Numbered from the stretch's first letter, positions 53,042 through 61,991 are shown. The stretch is DNA of 64,000 nucleotides from Saprospiraceae bacterium (GCA_027488935.1 JAIYAP010000038.1:97306-161305); one strand, 5' to 3'. Made by a program: numbers and translations. The notes: generated from the letters alone by a model not told the origin.

Positions 53042-55000
53042 ATGTATAAATTGGTATTATCAGCATTCCTGTTTTTATTGTTATTCAACCAATGCGCTCA
53101 ACCATCTAACTGGAAACCCGGAGATCCATTGTTTAAAATTGAAAAGGACGGACGTTGGGGCTATATCAATCAGCAAGGAGAAGAAGTTATTAAGCCGATT
53201 TTTCGAGGGATCGATTCGTTCACGGACAGTGTAGCGCCCGCTCGCTTGAACGGAACCTGGGGATTTATTGATATAAAAGGTAATTTCGTTATACCAGCGA
53301 TTTATGATTATGCCTGTTCATTTTCTGAAGGTTATGCTTTGGTCTGGAAAGATAGCAAACCGCTTTTTATTGACCACTTTGGCCACAAATCATATGAATT
53401 ACCAGATAGTATACAACGCATATCCAGTTTTATGGATGGTGAAGCTGCCTTTATATTAGGTAGGGGTAATACTTCCAAGACATATCGTTTGAAACTAAAT
53501 GGTGAAATTATTCTCGATATTTTTAAGGAGCCTGGGGAAGAGGATGGTATTAAATCCCGCGAAAAAAATGGGAAAACCGAATATGCATTGTTCGACAAAT
53601 CAGGGAAACTGATTGTACCGTATGGAAAATATGATAATATTTATCCATTCGAGGGCAATTTAGCACAAGTTTCTACTGGATTTCGCCAAAGAAATCAATA
53701 CCAGTGCGGTTATATCGATCGAAAAGGGCAATTGCTTTTTTTAGTACCGGAAGGATTCCAATCCTATAATAATCATTGGTCTGAAGGAGTAATTGCAATT
53801 AGCGTAAATCCAAACCCTAAGGACGGGCAAGTATTTTCAGGAAATGAATATATTACATGGTATGATACACTTGGAAAACCATTTTTGAGAAAATACAAGG
53901 ACGATGACGCGATGGATTTCAAAAATGGGAGATCCTTTTCTGGAACAATCCGGAACTGGTATTTGATGGACAAAACAGGAAAACAACTCAGCACGAACCG
54001 ATTTGAATTCGTTTTAGATAATGACTTTTCTGACAATATGGCGATTGTAGCCGAGGATAAGCAAGAGCCGGGAGAGCGGGATATTAAAAGGTACGGGATT
54101 ATTGATAGTATGGGTAACTATCTGGTTCAACCTCAATTTAATCATGTCCATGATCGTCTTTTTCAAAAAGAGGGTATGTTGGTTGCCATAAATGAGCCGC
54201 TCAAAATGGAGCATTATTCTCCAAAATTCGAACCAATTAAAGAATTTTGGGGCCTGATTGACAGAAAGGGCAACTGGATATTTCCACCAAAATTCACCAA
54301 AGTAGATCCGTCCGGTTTTATAGACGGCCTTTTGTATGCTGAAATAGACAGTCTTTATGGATATGTTAACCCCAAGGGCGATTTTGTCTGGAAGGCCATT
54401 CATACTAAAAGACCCAAAAGCCCAATAGAAGTTCATAGAGACTACATGACGTCTTCAAATTATACGGTATTTGAAAGTGGTATTTCAAATAAATACATTA
54501 TAAATCAATATCAGGCTAAATCTATTCCAAAATCCTTTAATTTTGGCGATAACACTTTCGGAATCTGGGTAAATAGTCAGGAAGCAAGCATGGATCCCAT
54601 TGGAAACGCTTGCCATAAAACTTATATTTATAACACTACTTTAGACACCTTCTTTATTGATTGTCAAGACAATAGGCTTTACATTATCGTTCAAGCCTTA
54701 AATTCATCTGGTATATGGAAAGATATTGAATACATGCGAAATAGTTGGTGCGGCGTTAGTTACTACAAATTAAAATTACTTCCGAATGAATTCTGGACAT
54801 TTGAAGTTCCTGATTATAAGGGTGATTTTAGCACTTCGCTAAGGTTAAAATTTACCTGGAAAAACCCTTTATACAGGAAAGTGAGGGAAGAGCATAAAGA
54901 ACTTTACAGCAATACATTTCCGGGCAGCGTAAATCCTGGGCAATTTTGGCGAAAAGAAGGTTACCAATATGGTAATTCGATGGACTATTATGATGAGTAA
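53042..55000 (+). CDS. WG-repeat protein, probably secreted lipoprotein
   Basis: Protein of 652 residues. A hydrophobic N-terminus (5-16) ends in LLFNQC, a possible lipidation Cys with unusual Gln at -1. About nine WG repeats fill residues 28-460, e.g. GRWGYINQQG, GTWGFIDIKG, QCGYIDRKG, FWGLIDRKG and LYGYVNPKG, with the typical V-P-x-Y/F connecting strands. A C-terminal domain (about 460-652) of beta-strand character follows, with Cys and Trp, and ends MDYYDE. WG repeats build beta-propeller-like or solenoid surfaces; ligand and role are unknown. The coding sequence is visibly more A+T-rich than its neighbours. Confidence 0.88.
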   Translation: MYKLVLSAFLFLLLFNQCAQPSNWKPGDPLFKIEKDGRWGYINQQGEEVIKPIFRGIDSFTDSVAPARLNGTWGFIDIKGNFVIPAIYDYACSFSEGYALVWKDSKPLFIDHFGHKSYELPDSIQRISSFMDGEAAFILGRGNTSKTYRLKLNGEIILDIFKEPGEEDGIKSREKNGKTEYALFDKSGKLIVPYGKYDNIYPFEGNLAQVSTGFRQRNQYQCGYIDRKGQLLFLVPEGFQSYNNHWSEGVIAISVNPNPKDGQVFSGNEYITWYDTLGKPFLRKYKDDDAMDFKNGRSFSGTIRNWYLMDKTGKQLSTNRFEFVLDNDFSDNMAIVAEDKQEPGERDIKRYGIIDSMGNYLVQPQFNHVHDRLFQKEGMLVAINEPLKMEHYSPKFEPIKEFWGLIDRKGNWIFPPKFTKVDPSGFIDGLLYAEIDSLYGYVNPKGDFVWKAIHTKRPKSPIEVHRDYMTSSNYTVFESGISNKYIINQYQAKSIPKSFNFGDNTFGIWVNSQEASMDPIGNACHKTYIYNTTLDTFFIDCQDNRLYIIVQALNSSGIWKDIEYMRNSWCGVSYYKLKLLPNEFWTFEVPDYKGDFSTSLRLKFTWKNPLYRKVREEHKELYSNTFPGSVNPGQFWRKEGYQYGNSMDYYDE

Positions 55001-55134
55001 TTCTACACATACGAATCCCCTTTAACTAGAATAATCCACCCCTTTTACATTCTTTTACATCCATTTTGAGTTCTACTCAGTCAATCAGGATAACTTTACG
55101 GTATTCTACATTTATAAAATTGCAACACTGTTCC

Positions 55135-56943
55135 ATGAAAAAACGATTGACGTTGATTGCCCTTTGCCTGTGCGCTGTTCAGATTTTTGCACAAACAGAA
55201 TATCCGTCCCAAACCCTTAAAAAAATAAAGGAAGTTGAGCAAAATATAGCCGGTAGCATCCTGCTGAATGACGAACAACCAAGTACCATTACCGAACGCA
55301 TGGCCAAATACAAAGTAAAAGGCATGAGCATTGCGGTCATTCAGGATTATAAAATCGTATGGGCAAAAGGGTACGGCTGGGCCGATGAAGCGGAAAAAAG
55401 ACCGGTAACACCTGAAACCTTGTTTGAGCCCGGTTCCATCAGTAAAACATTAAATGCACTCGGTATTTTGAAACTTGCCCAGGAGCACAAACTGGATCTT
55501 TATACGGACATCAATACCTATCTGAAATCCTGGAAATTCCCCTACGATTCGCTTTCAAAAGGTAAACCGATCACGCTGGCAAAAATTCTCAGCCACCATG
55601 CCGGATTAACGGTACATGGTTTCCCCGGGCACAACATCAATGGACCGATACCAACGGTGTATGAGGTACTGGACGGAAAAGGAGCGGCTTTTACCCCCGC
55701 CGTGCGCAGTATGTACGAACCCGACTTGAAATTTGAATATTCCGGCGGCGGCACCACGATTTCACAAGTGTTGCTGACCGACATTACCAAACAAGCATAC
55801 GATGTTTGGATGTATGAAAACGTGTTAAAACCCATTGGGATGGTGAATAGTACGTACGCGCAACCACCTGCCTTGGAGAAACGCCCATTCTGCGCTTCAG
55901 CCTACAGGCAAGACGGTACACCCATTGAGGATAAATTTCACGTGTACCCCGAACAGGCAGCGGCCGGTTTGTGGATGACCCCAAGCGATCTTTGCCGTTA
56001 TATTATTGATATGCAACTGGCTTACCAGGGTAAACAAGCCTCTAAAGTATTAAGTCCGGAAATGGTGCAATTGCATTTAACGCCTTACCATAACGGTCCG
56101 ACCGCCATGGGCACTTTTATTGAAGACCACGACGGTGTCAAATACTTCGAACACGGGGCTGGTAACGACGGTTTTTGCGGCGATTTTTACGGTAGTTTGG
56201 AGGACGGTTATGGAGTCGTTATTTTTCTGAACAGCGAAAGCGGAAAACTGATACCGGAAATTATTAACAGCGTTGCCAAAGCCTACCATTGGAAAAATTT
56301 TTACCGCGAACCCAAACGCAAAAAAGTGGTAGAAGTGTCAGATAATGTGTTAAAAACCTATGAAGGTATTTATTTATACGATAAATCATGGGCCGCTGTC
56401 GGTAAAAAGGATAACCAATATCACTTTTATACAAATGGGGTGTATGCAACCATGTATTTTACGTCGCCCACTAATTTTTTTAATGAAGAATTTCCAGCTG
56501 TAAAAGAATTTATCAAAGACGAAAAGGGGAATACTGTTGGATATACCCGCACGGTAGGTGGCAAAGAGTTTCCCAAATCTGTAAAAATCACCAATCCGGA
56601 TACGATCAGGTTGGAGAACAATGTGGTAAATGAGATCGGCTGGTATTTATTAGAGCAGAAAAAATTCCCGGAGTCCCTTGCCTATTTTAAACGCGGCGTA
56701 CAATTATACCCGACAGATTTGAATATGCTGGTCAATTTGGCGCATTTGTATTTGTTTAACGGCGATTACAACAACGCCATTGCAATATACCGGGCGCATC
56801 AAAAAGACATGATTAAACCCGGATACAGTTGGGAAGATTTAATGCGGGACGATCGGGCTTACCTGAAGGACCAGCATTTTGATGTGACGATATTTGATCG
56901 GGTTTTTGAGGAGTTAAAGATTGAAAAGACGAAGGGGCATTAG
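55135..56943 (+). CDS. Serine hydrolase (beta-lactamase/class C PBP-like) with C-terminal TPR-like segment
   Basis: Exported hydrolase of 602 residues. The signal peptide is about 1-20 (AVQIFAQ). The catalytic Ser-x-x-Lys is SISK (Ser101, Lys104; LFEPGSISKTLNALG). The second motif is YSGGG (about 197) and the third, HGAGNDG, stands near 338. After the domain (about 400) a linker with beta-strands leads to TPR-like helices (about 505-575; YLLEQKKFPESLAYFKRGVQLYP split by helices). It is a peptidase or esterase of the beta-lactamase fold rather than a proven resistance enzyme. The start at 55135 is chosen for its signal peptide; 55066 adds 23 atypical residues. Confidence 0.9.
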   Translation: MKKRLTLIALCLCAVQIFAQTEYPSQTLKKIKEVEQNIAGSILLNDEQPSTITERMAKYKVKGMSIAVIQDYKIVWAKGYGWADEAEKRPVTPETLFEPGSISKTLNALGILKLAQEHKLDLYTDINTYLKSWKFPYDSLSKGKPITLAKILSHHAGLTVHGFPGHNINGPIPTVYEVLDGKGAAFTPAVRSMYEPDLKFEYSGGGTTISQVLLTDITKQAYDVWMYENVLKPIGMVNSTYAQPPALEKRPFCASAYRQDGTPIEDKFHVYPEQAAAGLWMTPSDLCRYIIDMQLAYQGKQASKVLSPEMVQLHLTPYHNGPTAMGTFIEDHDGVKYFEHGAGNDGFCGDFYGSLEDGYGVVIFLNSESGKLIPEIINSVAKAYHWKNFYREPKRKKVVEVSDNVLKTYEGIYLYDKSWAAVGKKDNQYHFYTNGVYATMYFTSPTNFFNEEFPAVKEFIKDEKGNTVGYTRTVGGKEFPKSVKITNPDTIRLENNVVNEIGWYLLEQKKFPESLAYFKRGVQLYPTDLNMLVNLAHLYLFNGDYNNAIAIYRAHQKDMIKPGYSWEDLMRDDRAYLKDQHFDVTIFDRVFEELKIEKTKGH

Positions 56944-56972
56944 AGCATGTCATTGTGCGCCTCAAGCGTAAT

Positions 56973-57025
56973 AAATGGGTGATTGTGACAAATCAACTAG
57001 AATGATCCGCCACAATCACCCATTT
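56973..57025. terminator. 15-bp inverted repeat between the serine hydrolase and the DUF4440-like gene
   Basis: AAATGGGTGATTGTG (56973-56987) is perfectly inverted at 57011-57025, with a 23-base loop. The right arm is coding sequence for the last residues (KWVIV) of the minus-strand gene, and the left arm is an inverted copy beyond its stop. No T run follows, so it would be a weak bidirectional terminator or an RNA-stabilising hairpin. Confidence 0.5.
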
Positions 57026-57427
57026 CCCACCGACCTTTTTCCAAAGCAAGGTATAATGGCCGCTCAATTCGTCTTTCACCCGTTTTAAGTGCCATTTTCC
57101 AATCACAAACGCATTTTTGCGGTCTAATTGCTCCACTTTCAGGATGGTGAAGGTGAGTTTGCCCATGGCCGCAACATCTGGATACGATTTTTTATAGTTG
57201 TCGAGGGTGGTTTGCCAGCCGCGCGTGAGCCCACGCGACCCGATAAAGGTCAGGCTGTCAGAATGCCAGTAGCCTTCCATAAACCCGGGGAGGTCGCCTT
57301 TGTTCCAGGCAATTTCCTGGGCATACATGACCGTTAAAATGGCTTTTTCAGCCTTGTTTTGTGCTTGAATGCTTGGCAAAAAAGCACAAAACAGGATAAA
57401 AAAGCCAAATACTGAATATTTTTTCAT
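56993..57427 (-). CDS. DUF4440/NTF2-like secreted protein
   Basis: Protein of 144 residues with a signal peptide (1-20, FLPSIQAQ) and an NTF2-like alpha-beta cone: a helical start with the sequence AILTVMYAQEIAWNKGDLPG followed by EGYWHSDSLTFIGSRG, YKKSYPDVAAMG and HYTLLWKKVGGKWVIVADHS. The family includes SnoaL-like enzymes and many proteins of unknown role. An ATG two codons upstream (57433) is equally possible. It lies ten bases after the MDR gene on the same strand. Its 3' end takes part in an inverted repeat. Confidence 0.87.
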   Translation of the reverse strand: MKKYSVFGFFILFCAFLPSIQAQNKAEKAILTVMYAQEIAWNKGDLPGFMEGYWHSDSLTFIGSRGLTRGWQTTLDNYKKSYPDVAAMGKLTFTILKVEQLDRKNAFVIGKWHLKRVKDELSGHYTLLWKKVGGKWVIVADHSS

Positions 57428-57437
57428 ATACATTGTT

Positions 57438-58403
57438 TTAGGCGCAAGTCAATACAACTTTTCCGAATTGTTGCCCTTTTTCCATCCATTCGAGGGCCTG
57501 ATTGCCCGATTTTAAGGGGAAAGTGCTATCTACGATCGGGATAATTTGATGAAGTTCCACAAATTTAAGCATACTTTTAAAATTGGAAGCCGTACCCATG
57601 GTGGACCCCAAGATGCTGATTTGTTTCCAAAAGATGATTTGTGGGCTCAAATTATTGATTTTCCCCAACGAGCCACCATAAATACCAACGCGGCCGCCTG
57701 GATTGCATAATCCTGCCAATTGCCCAAACCCATCGCCTGCCGCTGAGTCGATGATCACATCAAAACCGCCCGCCATTGCTTTAAGGTCTTTATCCCAACC
57801 GCCTTGTTTGTAGTTTACACCGCCTTTGGCTCCTAGTTTTTCGGCCTGTTTGATTTTTTCGCCCGTTCCAGAAGTGACAAAAACAGTTGCTCCAGCCGCT
57901 ACGGCAAATTGCAGCGCCATCAATGCTACACCGCCGCCGACGCCAGAAATTAACACTTTTTCACCTTTTCGCAGTTTGCAACGCGTAAACAAGGTGCGGT
58001 AAGCCGTGAGCCCCGCCAATGGAAGTGCCGCCGCTTGTTCCCAATTCAAATGCTCGGGCATCGGATGGAGTTGCTTTTTCGCAATTTTTATTTGGGTTGC
58101 AAACGTGCCATTATCTGGCATACCCAACACCCGGAATTGCTTTTGTTGCGCAGTAGGATTGGTCCCCCAATCAAGCGAAGGATTAATGATTACTTTTTTA
58201 CCCTTGTACTCCCCTGCCCCATCGCTGCCCAAAATACAGGGCGCTTGGATGCCAGCATATTGACCCTGTGTAATGTATAAATCTCTGTGATTGAGGGCCG
58301 CCGCATGAAGGTCAACGACAACCACGCCTTTTTCTGGTTTAAGATCGGGAGCCGTCGTGTATTCCAGAGGTGCATGCACGGCATTGAATAAAAGTGCGTT
58401 CAT
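57438..58403 (-). CDS. MDR-family alcohol dehydrogenase / quinone oxidoreductase
   Basis: Zinc-type medium-chain dehydrogenase family member of 321 residues. The GroES-like N-terminus is AALNHRDLYITQGQYAG...LGSDGAGEY, and the Rossmann fold has the motif GVGGGVALMALQFA. The zinc-site Cys/His of true alcohol dehydrogenases is not evident (the Asp-Gly-Ala-Gly segment stands in its place), so a quinone or enoyl reductase type that uses NAD(P)H is more likely. The substrate is unknown. It lies between the ACP-phosphodiesterase-like gene and the DUF4440-like gene, all on the minus strand with short gaps. Confidence 0.87.
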   Translation of the reverse strand: MNALLFNAVHAPLEYTTAPDLKPEKGVVVVDLHAAALNHRDLYITQGQYAGIQAPCILGSDGAGEYKGKKVIINPSLDWGTNPTAQQKQFRVLGMPDNGTFATQIKIAKKQLHPMPEHLNWEQAAALPLAGLTAYRTLFTRCKLRKGEKVLISGVGGGVALMALQFAVAAGATVFVTSGTGEKIKQAEKLGAKGGVNYKQGGWDKDLKAMAGGFDVIIDSAAGDGFGQLAGLCNPGGRVGIYGGSLGKINNLSPQIIFWKQISILGSTMGTASNFKSMLKFVELHQIIPIVDSTFPLKSGNQALEWMEKGQQFGKVVLTCA

Positions 58404-58438
58404 GTTTGTGTGTATTTGATTTGTGTTTGTTTTAATAT

Positions 58439-59065
58439 TTAGGTAGGCTTTTGAATGAAATCCTGCGCTTGCGCCACCATATCCGGGAAAAACGCCGTAA
58501 AATCGGCTGAAAAATCAGTAATATGCTCAAAAAAATAATCCAAAACCGCCTGCGTGTCAATTTCTACAGGCAAACGCCGACTAAAACGTTGCATCACTTT
58601 GCGCATGCCTTCTTCCGTCGTGTACCGATGTAAAAACTGGTCTTCCATCATTTTCGGAATCCAATCGCGCAAGGGCAAAGGCATTTCCACGGCTCGATTT
58701 TGCAAGGATTGATAAGTTTTTTGCGCAAAAACTTCAAAATCCTCGTCAGAAAATTGCTGCCAATGGATCGCCAGTAAATAGTCGTACAACACATCGGTGA
58801 CCGGCGCGCTGTATCGCCGACCAAAAGGCCTTACCCGCACCACACTCTGATTGGTTGCCGGGTGATTGTCCGTAAAACTATCAATTGTGCGATGCAACAA
58901 TATGCCTCGCTGTACCTCCAAGGGATAATTTTGCCAATCGTTGCCTTTCACAAAGTCGCCGATAAAATTCCCTACCAATAAATCTTCGTTGCCGAAAGAC
59001 AAAAAACAATGGGCTAAATGGTTCAATTGTTGTGCTTGATTAAAATGTTTTATTGGAAAACGCAC
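58439..59065 (-). CDS. ACP phosphodiesterase-like protein (AcpH/DUF479)
   Basis: Protein of 208 residues of the AcpH (DUF479) family, which in E. coli removes the 4'-phosphopantetheine arm from acyl carrier protein. Diagnostic stretches are LNHLAHCFLSFG, NFIGDFVKG, GILLHRTIDSFTDNHP and LYDYLLAIHW, with HD-like residues. A TTG at 59026 gives the family's usual start (LNHLAHCF read as MNHLAHCF) and a 195-residue product; the ATG at 59065 adds 13 residues. A -7 box lies about 70 bases upstream. In this phylum the activity is not proven. Confidence 0.87.
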   Translation of the reverse strand: MRFPIKHFNQAQQLNHLAHCFLSFGNEDLLVGNFIGDFVKGNDWQNYPLEVQRGILLHRTIDSFTDNHPATNQSVVRVRPFGRRYSAPVTDVLYDYLLAIHWQQFSDEDFEVFAQKTYQSLQNRAVEMPLPLRDWIPKMMEDQFLHRYTTEEGMRKVMQRFSRRLPVEIDTQAVLDYFFEHITDFSADFTAFFPDMVAQAQDFIQKPT

Positions 59066-59134
59066 TGAATGGCTGGTTTTTATACATTAAACTTATCTAA
59101 AACCAAATAAAAACACCGCTTCAAAAATGCCACA

Positions 59135-59142
59135 CAAATATA
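59135..59142 (-). promoter_or_regulatory. -7 box TATATTTG for the AcpH-like gene group
   Basis: Exact TAnnTTTG on the minus strand, 69 bases before the first start codon of the AcpH-like gene. No clear -33 TTTG is seen. Confidence 0.4.
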
Positions 59143-59206
59143 AGGTGAACGTTTTGTAGAATCCATGAAGTTTTCGTGTCTGTTTCGGCTTTTAAAGGAT
59201 TCCTGC

Positions 59207-59214
59207 TACCTTTG
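59207..59214 (+). promoter_or_regulatory. -7 box TACCTTTG for ychF
   Basis: Exact -7 consensus 72 bases before the ychF start, with TTTC at 59183-59186 (20 bases upstream) as a probable -33 element. Confidence 0.55.
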
Positions 59215-59286
59215 CGCCCGTTTTGAGGCTCAAGTCTCACGACGCGTACCCATTTTTTGACCATCACACCTAATTTTAATTGATAT

Positions 59287-60390
59287 ATGGCACTTCAGTG
59301 CGGCATTGTTGGATTACCCAACGTCGGAAAATCAACCACATTTAATGCGCTTACCCGGGGCAAAGCGCTGGCAGCCAACTACCCTTTCGCAACCAAAGAC
59401 CCGAACATGGGGGTGATCACGGTGCCTGATCCGCGTTTGGACAAACTCGCCGAACTGGTTCAGCCACAACGTATTTTACCTACTGCGGTCGATATTCTTG
59501 ACATTGCAGGTTTGATCAAAGGTGCGAGCCAGGGTGAAGGATTGGGCAACCAGTTTTTGGCCAATATCCGAGAAGTAGATGCGATTGTACATGTGGTACG
59601 TTGTTTCGAAGACGATAATGTGGTACACGTGGATGGTTCCGTAAATCCAGTGCGGGACAAGGAGATCATCGATTTCGAGTTGGGTTTAAAGGACCTCGAA
59701 ACCGTGGAGAAAAAAATGGAAAAATCGGCGCGTGCGGCCAAAGCAGGCAATAAAGACGAGCAACGCGACCTGGTGACCCTCCAAAAAGTAAAAGCACACA
59801 TTGAAACAGGCAAACCTTGCCGCGAACTGCTGCCGGATATGTCGGACGATGAATTGCGCCTGATGGGTGATTTGTCGCTGTTGACTGCCAAACCTGTGCT
59901 GTATGTTTGCAATGTAGATGAAGGATCGATGCATACCGGCAACGCCTTTACCGAGGTCTTCAAACAGTCTGTTGCGGCTGAAAATGCAGAGGTTATTTAC
60001 CTGAGCGCCAATATTGAAGCCCAAATTTCGGACATTGATTCGCCCGAAGAACGCGCGGAGTTTTTGGAAATGATGGGCCTGGAAGAACCAGGTGCACACC
60101 GTTTGATTCGGTCTTGCTACAAACTGCTCAATTTGATTACCTATTTTACCGCAGGTGTGAAAGAAGTTCGGGCTTGGACGGTACGTAATGGCGCTAAGGC
60201 TCCAGAGGCGGCTGGCGTTATTCACTCCGACTTTGAGAAAGGATTCATTCGTGCCGAGGTAATTAAATATCAGGATTTTATTACATTAGGTTCCGAAGCA
60301 AAAGTAAAAGAGGCGGGTAAAATGTCGGTGGAAGGAAAAGAATACGTGGTGGGTGACGGTGACATTATGCACTTCCGCTTTAATGTTTAA
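59287..60390 (+). CDS. ychF: Redox-regulated ATPase YchF (Obg-family)
   Basis: P-loop ATPase of the Obg family, ribosome-associated, 367 residues as usual. The G1 P-loop GLPNVGKS is at 9-16 and the G3 region is ILDIAGLIKGAS. The G4-equivalent is YVCNVDE, where Glu replaces the Asp of true GTPases and favours ATP. A coiled-coil hairpin (about 130-175) and the C-terminal TGS domain (about 280-367; FTAGVKEVRAWTV...DIMHFRFNV) follow. A HAD phosphatase gene begins 32 bases later. It is well conserved and unremarkable. Confidence 0.97.
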   Translation: MALQCGIVGLPNVGKSTTFNALTRGKALAANYPFATKDPNMGVITVPDPRLDKLAELVQPQRILPTAVDILDIAGLIKGASQGEGLGNQFLANIREVDAIVHVVRCFEDDNVVHVDGSVNPVRDKEIIDFELGLKDLETVEKKMEKSARAAKAGNKDEQRDLVTLQKVKAHIETGKPCRELLPDMSDDELRLMGDLSLLTAKPVLYVCNVDEGSMHTGNAFTEVFKQSVAAENAEVIYLSANIEAQISDIDSPEERAEFLEMMGLEEPGAHRLIRSCYKLLNLITYFTAGVKEVRAWTVRNGAKAPEAAGVIHSDFEKGFIRAEVIKYQDFITLGSEAKVKEAGKMSVEGKEYVVGDGDIMHFRFNV

Positions 60391-60422
60391 GTTATTGTTT
60401 TAAAACTTAATACCACCCTGTT

Positions 60423-61034
60423 ATGCAACTTGATACCATTATTTTCGATTTGGGCGGCGTGCTCATCGACTGGAACCCCGAATACGTTTTCCGCACGGTA
60501 ATTCCAGAGGATGATCGGCGGGCTTTTTTCTTTGCCAATATTTGTACGTCCGATTGGAATGTGGAGCAAGATGCTGGTCGTACCTTACAAGAAGGCACCG
60601 ATTTGCTGGTGGCGCAATGGCCGGAATGGGAAAGTGAAATCCGCACTTTTTATGGCCGTTGGGAAGACATGCTGGGTGGTCCGATCCCGGAAACGGTGGA
60701 ATTATTTCGCGCTTTAAAGGAGCAAGGCACCCATCGTTTGTTGGCGCTCACCAATTGGAGCCATGAGACCTTCCCGGTAGCTTTGGAGCGTTATGATTTT
60801 TTGCACTGGTTTGAAGGTATTGTTGTTTCAGGCGAGGAGAAAACCCGGAAACCATTTGCGGATATTTACAAAATCCTGCTGGAACGGTATTCCGTTGAAC
60901 CGGAGCGCGCTGTGTTTATTGACGATAACCTGCACAATGTAAAAGCGGCAGAAGGTTTGGGCATAAACGGCGTGCATTTCCAAAGTGCCGAAGATTTGCG
61001 GGAAAAATTGCGGGAATACACTGTAATATCTTAG
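60423..61034 (+). CDS. HAD-superfamily phosphatase (YihX/HAD-IA-like)
   Basis: Hydrolase of 203 residues. The nucleophile Asp9 is in IIFDLGGVLIDW, with Gly in place of the second acidic residue as in YihX-type enzymes. Motif II Thr is in LLALTNWSHE, the Lys is in KTRKPFADIY, and motif III is VFIDDNLHNVKAAEGLGI. A helical cap (about 15-85) is inserted after motif I. It probably dephosphorylates a small sugar or nucleotide phosphate. The 3' end is followed by a strong inverted repeat shared with accD on the other strand. Confidence 0.93.
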   Translation: MQLDTIIFDLGGVLIDWNPEYVFRTVIPEDDRRAFFFANICTSDWNVEQDAGRTLQEGTDLLVAQWPEWESEIRTFYGRWEDMLGGPIPETVELFRALKEQGTHRLLALTNWSHETFPVALERYDFLHWFEGIVVSGEEKTRKPFADIYKILLERYSVEPERAVFIDDNLHNVKAAEGLGINGVHFQSAEDLREKLREYTVIS

Positions 61035-61052
61035 AAATAAATATCATAAAAA

Positions 61053-61113
61053 CCTTTGTGCCTTTGTGTTAAAAATACCTTTTGGAAGGAAATTTAGCAC
61101 AAAGGCACAAAGG
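61053..61113. terminator. 21-bp inverted repeat, bidirectional terminator, built of CTTTGTGC units
   Basis: Positions 61053-61073 and 61093-61113 pair over 21 bases with one mismatch, around a 19-base loop. Each arm consists of the 8-base unit CTTTGTGC/CTTTGTGT in tandem. It separates the convergent HAD phosphatase gene (stop 61034) and accD (stop 61122), and A+T-rich ends on both sides give it the look of a two-way terminator. The unit resembles tandem 8-mers common in Bacteroidota intergenic DNA. Confidence 0.65.
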
Positions 61114-61121
61114 ATATAGAC

Positions 61122-61991
61122 TTAGGCAGCCTCTTCTACATGGTGTGTTTTATCAAAAAACGCCAACAAATCGCCCAAAGTCTCGCGTAAGTCCTTCCGA
61201 TTTACGATCAAATCGAGAAAACCATTTTCCATCAAATAGTCTGAAGTTTGGAAGCCCTCTGGAAGATCGCGCTTGATCGTTTCCCGGATGACACGTGGGC
61301 CTGCGAAGCCAATCAAAGCATCGGGTTCGGCAATATTGATATCACCCAACATGGCAAAGGATGCTGTTACGCCCCCGGTCGTTGGATCGGTCATCAAAGA
61401 AAAATAAGGCAAGCCTGCTTTTGCCATCAGGGTCAATTTGGCGCTGGTTTTGGCCATTTGCATTAGGGAAAACGCGCTTTCCATCATACGGGCACCGCCT
61501 GATTTGGAGATGATCATCAAACCCGCCTTGTGTTCCAGGGCATAATCGATGGCCAGGGAAATTTTTTCACCCACCACCGAGCCCATCGAGCCGCCAATAA
61601 ATTTGAAATCCATGGCGGCCACTACCAAACGGTGACTACGCACCGATCCAGCGCCAATACGCATGGCATCGCGCAAGCCTGTTTTTTTAATAGACTCCTC
61701 TAAACGTTTATCGTACGGTTTCAGATCGGTGAATTTCAAAAAATCGACCGAAATCATATCATCGTGCAGGGTGACATACTCCTGATCATCGAAAATGATG
61801 TCAAAATATTCCACCGAGCCAATGGCAGTATGGTAATCACATTTAGGACATTTGTAATAATTGTCACGCAATTCGCGGGTAGTGCTTGTTTCTTTGCAGC
61901 GCTTGCATTGAAACCAAACACCTTCCGGCACATCTTTTTTTGCCTTGGTAGCGGTAGAAATGCCTTCTTTTAATCGTTTAAACCAACTCAT
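61122..61991 (-). CDS. accD: Acetyl-CoA carboxylase carboxyltransferase subunit beta
   Basis: Beta subunit of the carboxyltransferase that makes malonyl-CoA for fatty acid synthesis; 289 residues. The N-terminal zinc ribbon has Cys29, Cys32, Cys48 and Cys51 (CKRC and CPKC). The crotonase-like core has the acyl-CoA-binding loop GSMGSVVGEK and GGARMMES. The catalytic end GFAGPRVIRETIK is intact. It stands alone with a complete promoter on the minus strand and a hairpin behind it. accA is not in view. Confidence 0.97.
   Translation of the reverse strand: MSWFKRLKEGISTATKAKKDVPEGVWFQCKRCKETSTTRELRDNYYKCPKCDYHTAIGSVEYFDIIFDDQEYVTLHDDMISVDFLKFTDLKPYDKRLEESIKKTGLRDAMRIGAGSVRSHRLVVAAMDFKFIGGSMGSVVGEKISLAIDYALEHKAGLMIISKSGGARMMESAFSLMQMAKTSAKLTLMAKAGLPYFSLMTDPTTGGVTASFAMLGDINIAEPDALIGFAGPRVIRETIKRDLPEGFQTSDYLMENGFLDLIVNRKDLRETLGDLLAFFDKTHHVEEAA

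Noticed and set aside
55135..56943. Antibiotic-resistance beta-lactamase.
   Set aside because: Motifs fit the broad serine hydrolase/PBP fold; nothing specific to beta-lactam hydrolysis is seen and a large extra C-terminal part is present.
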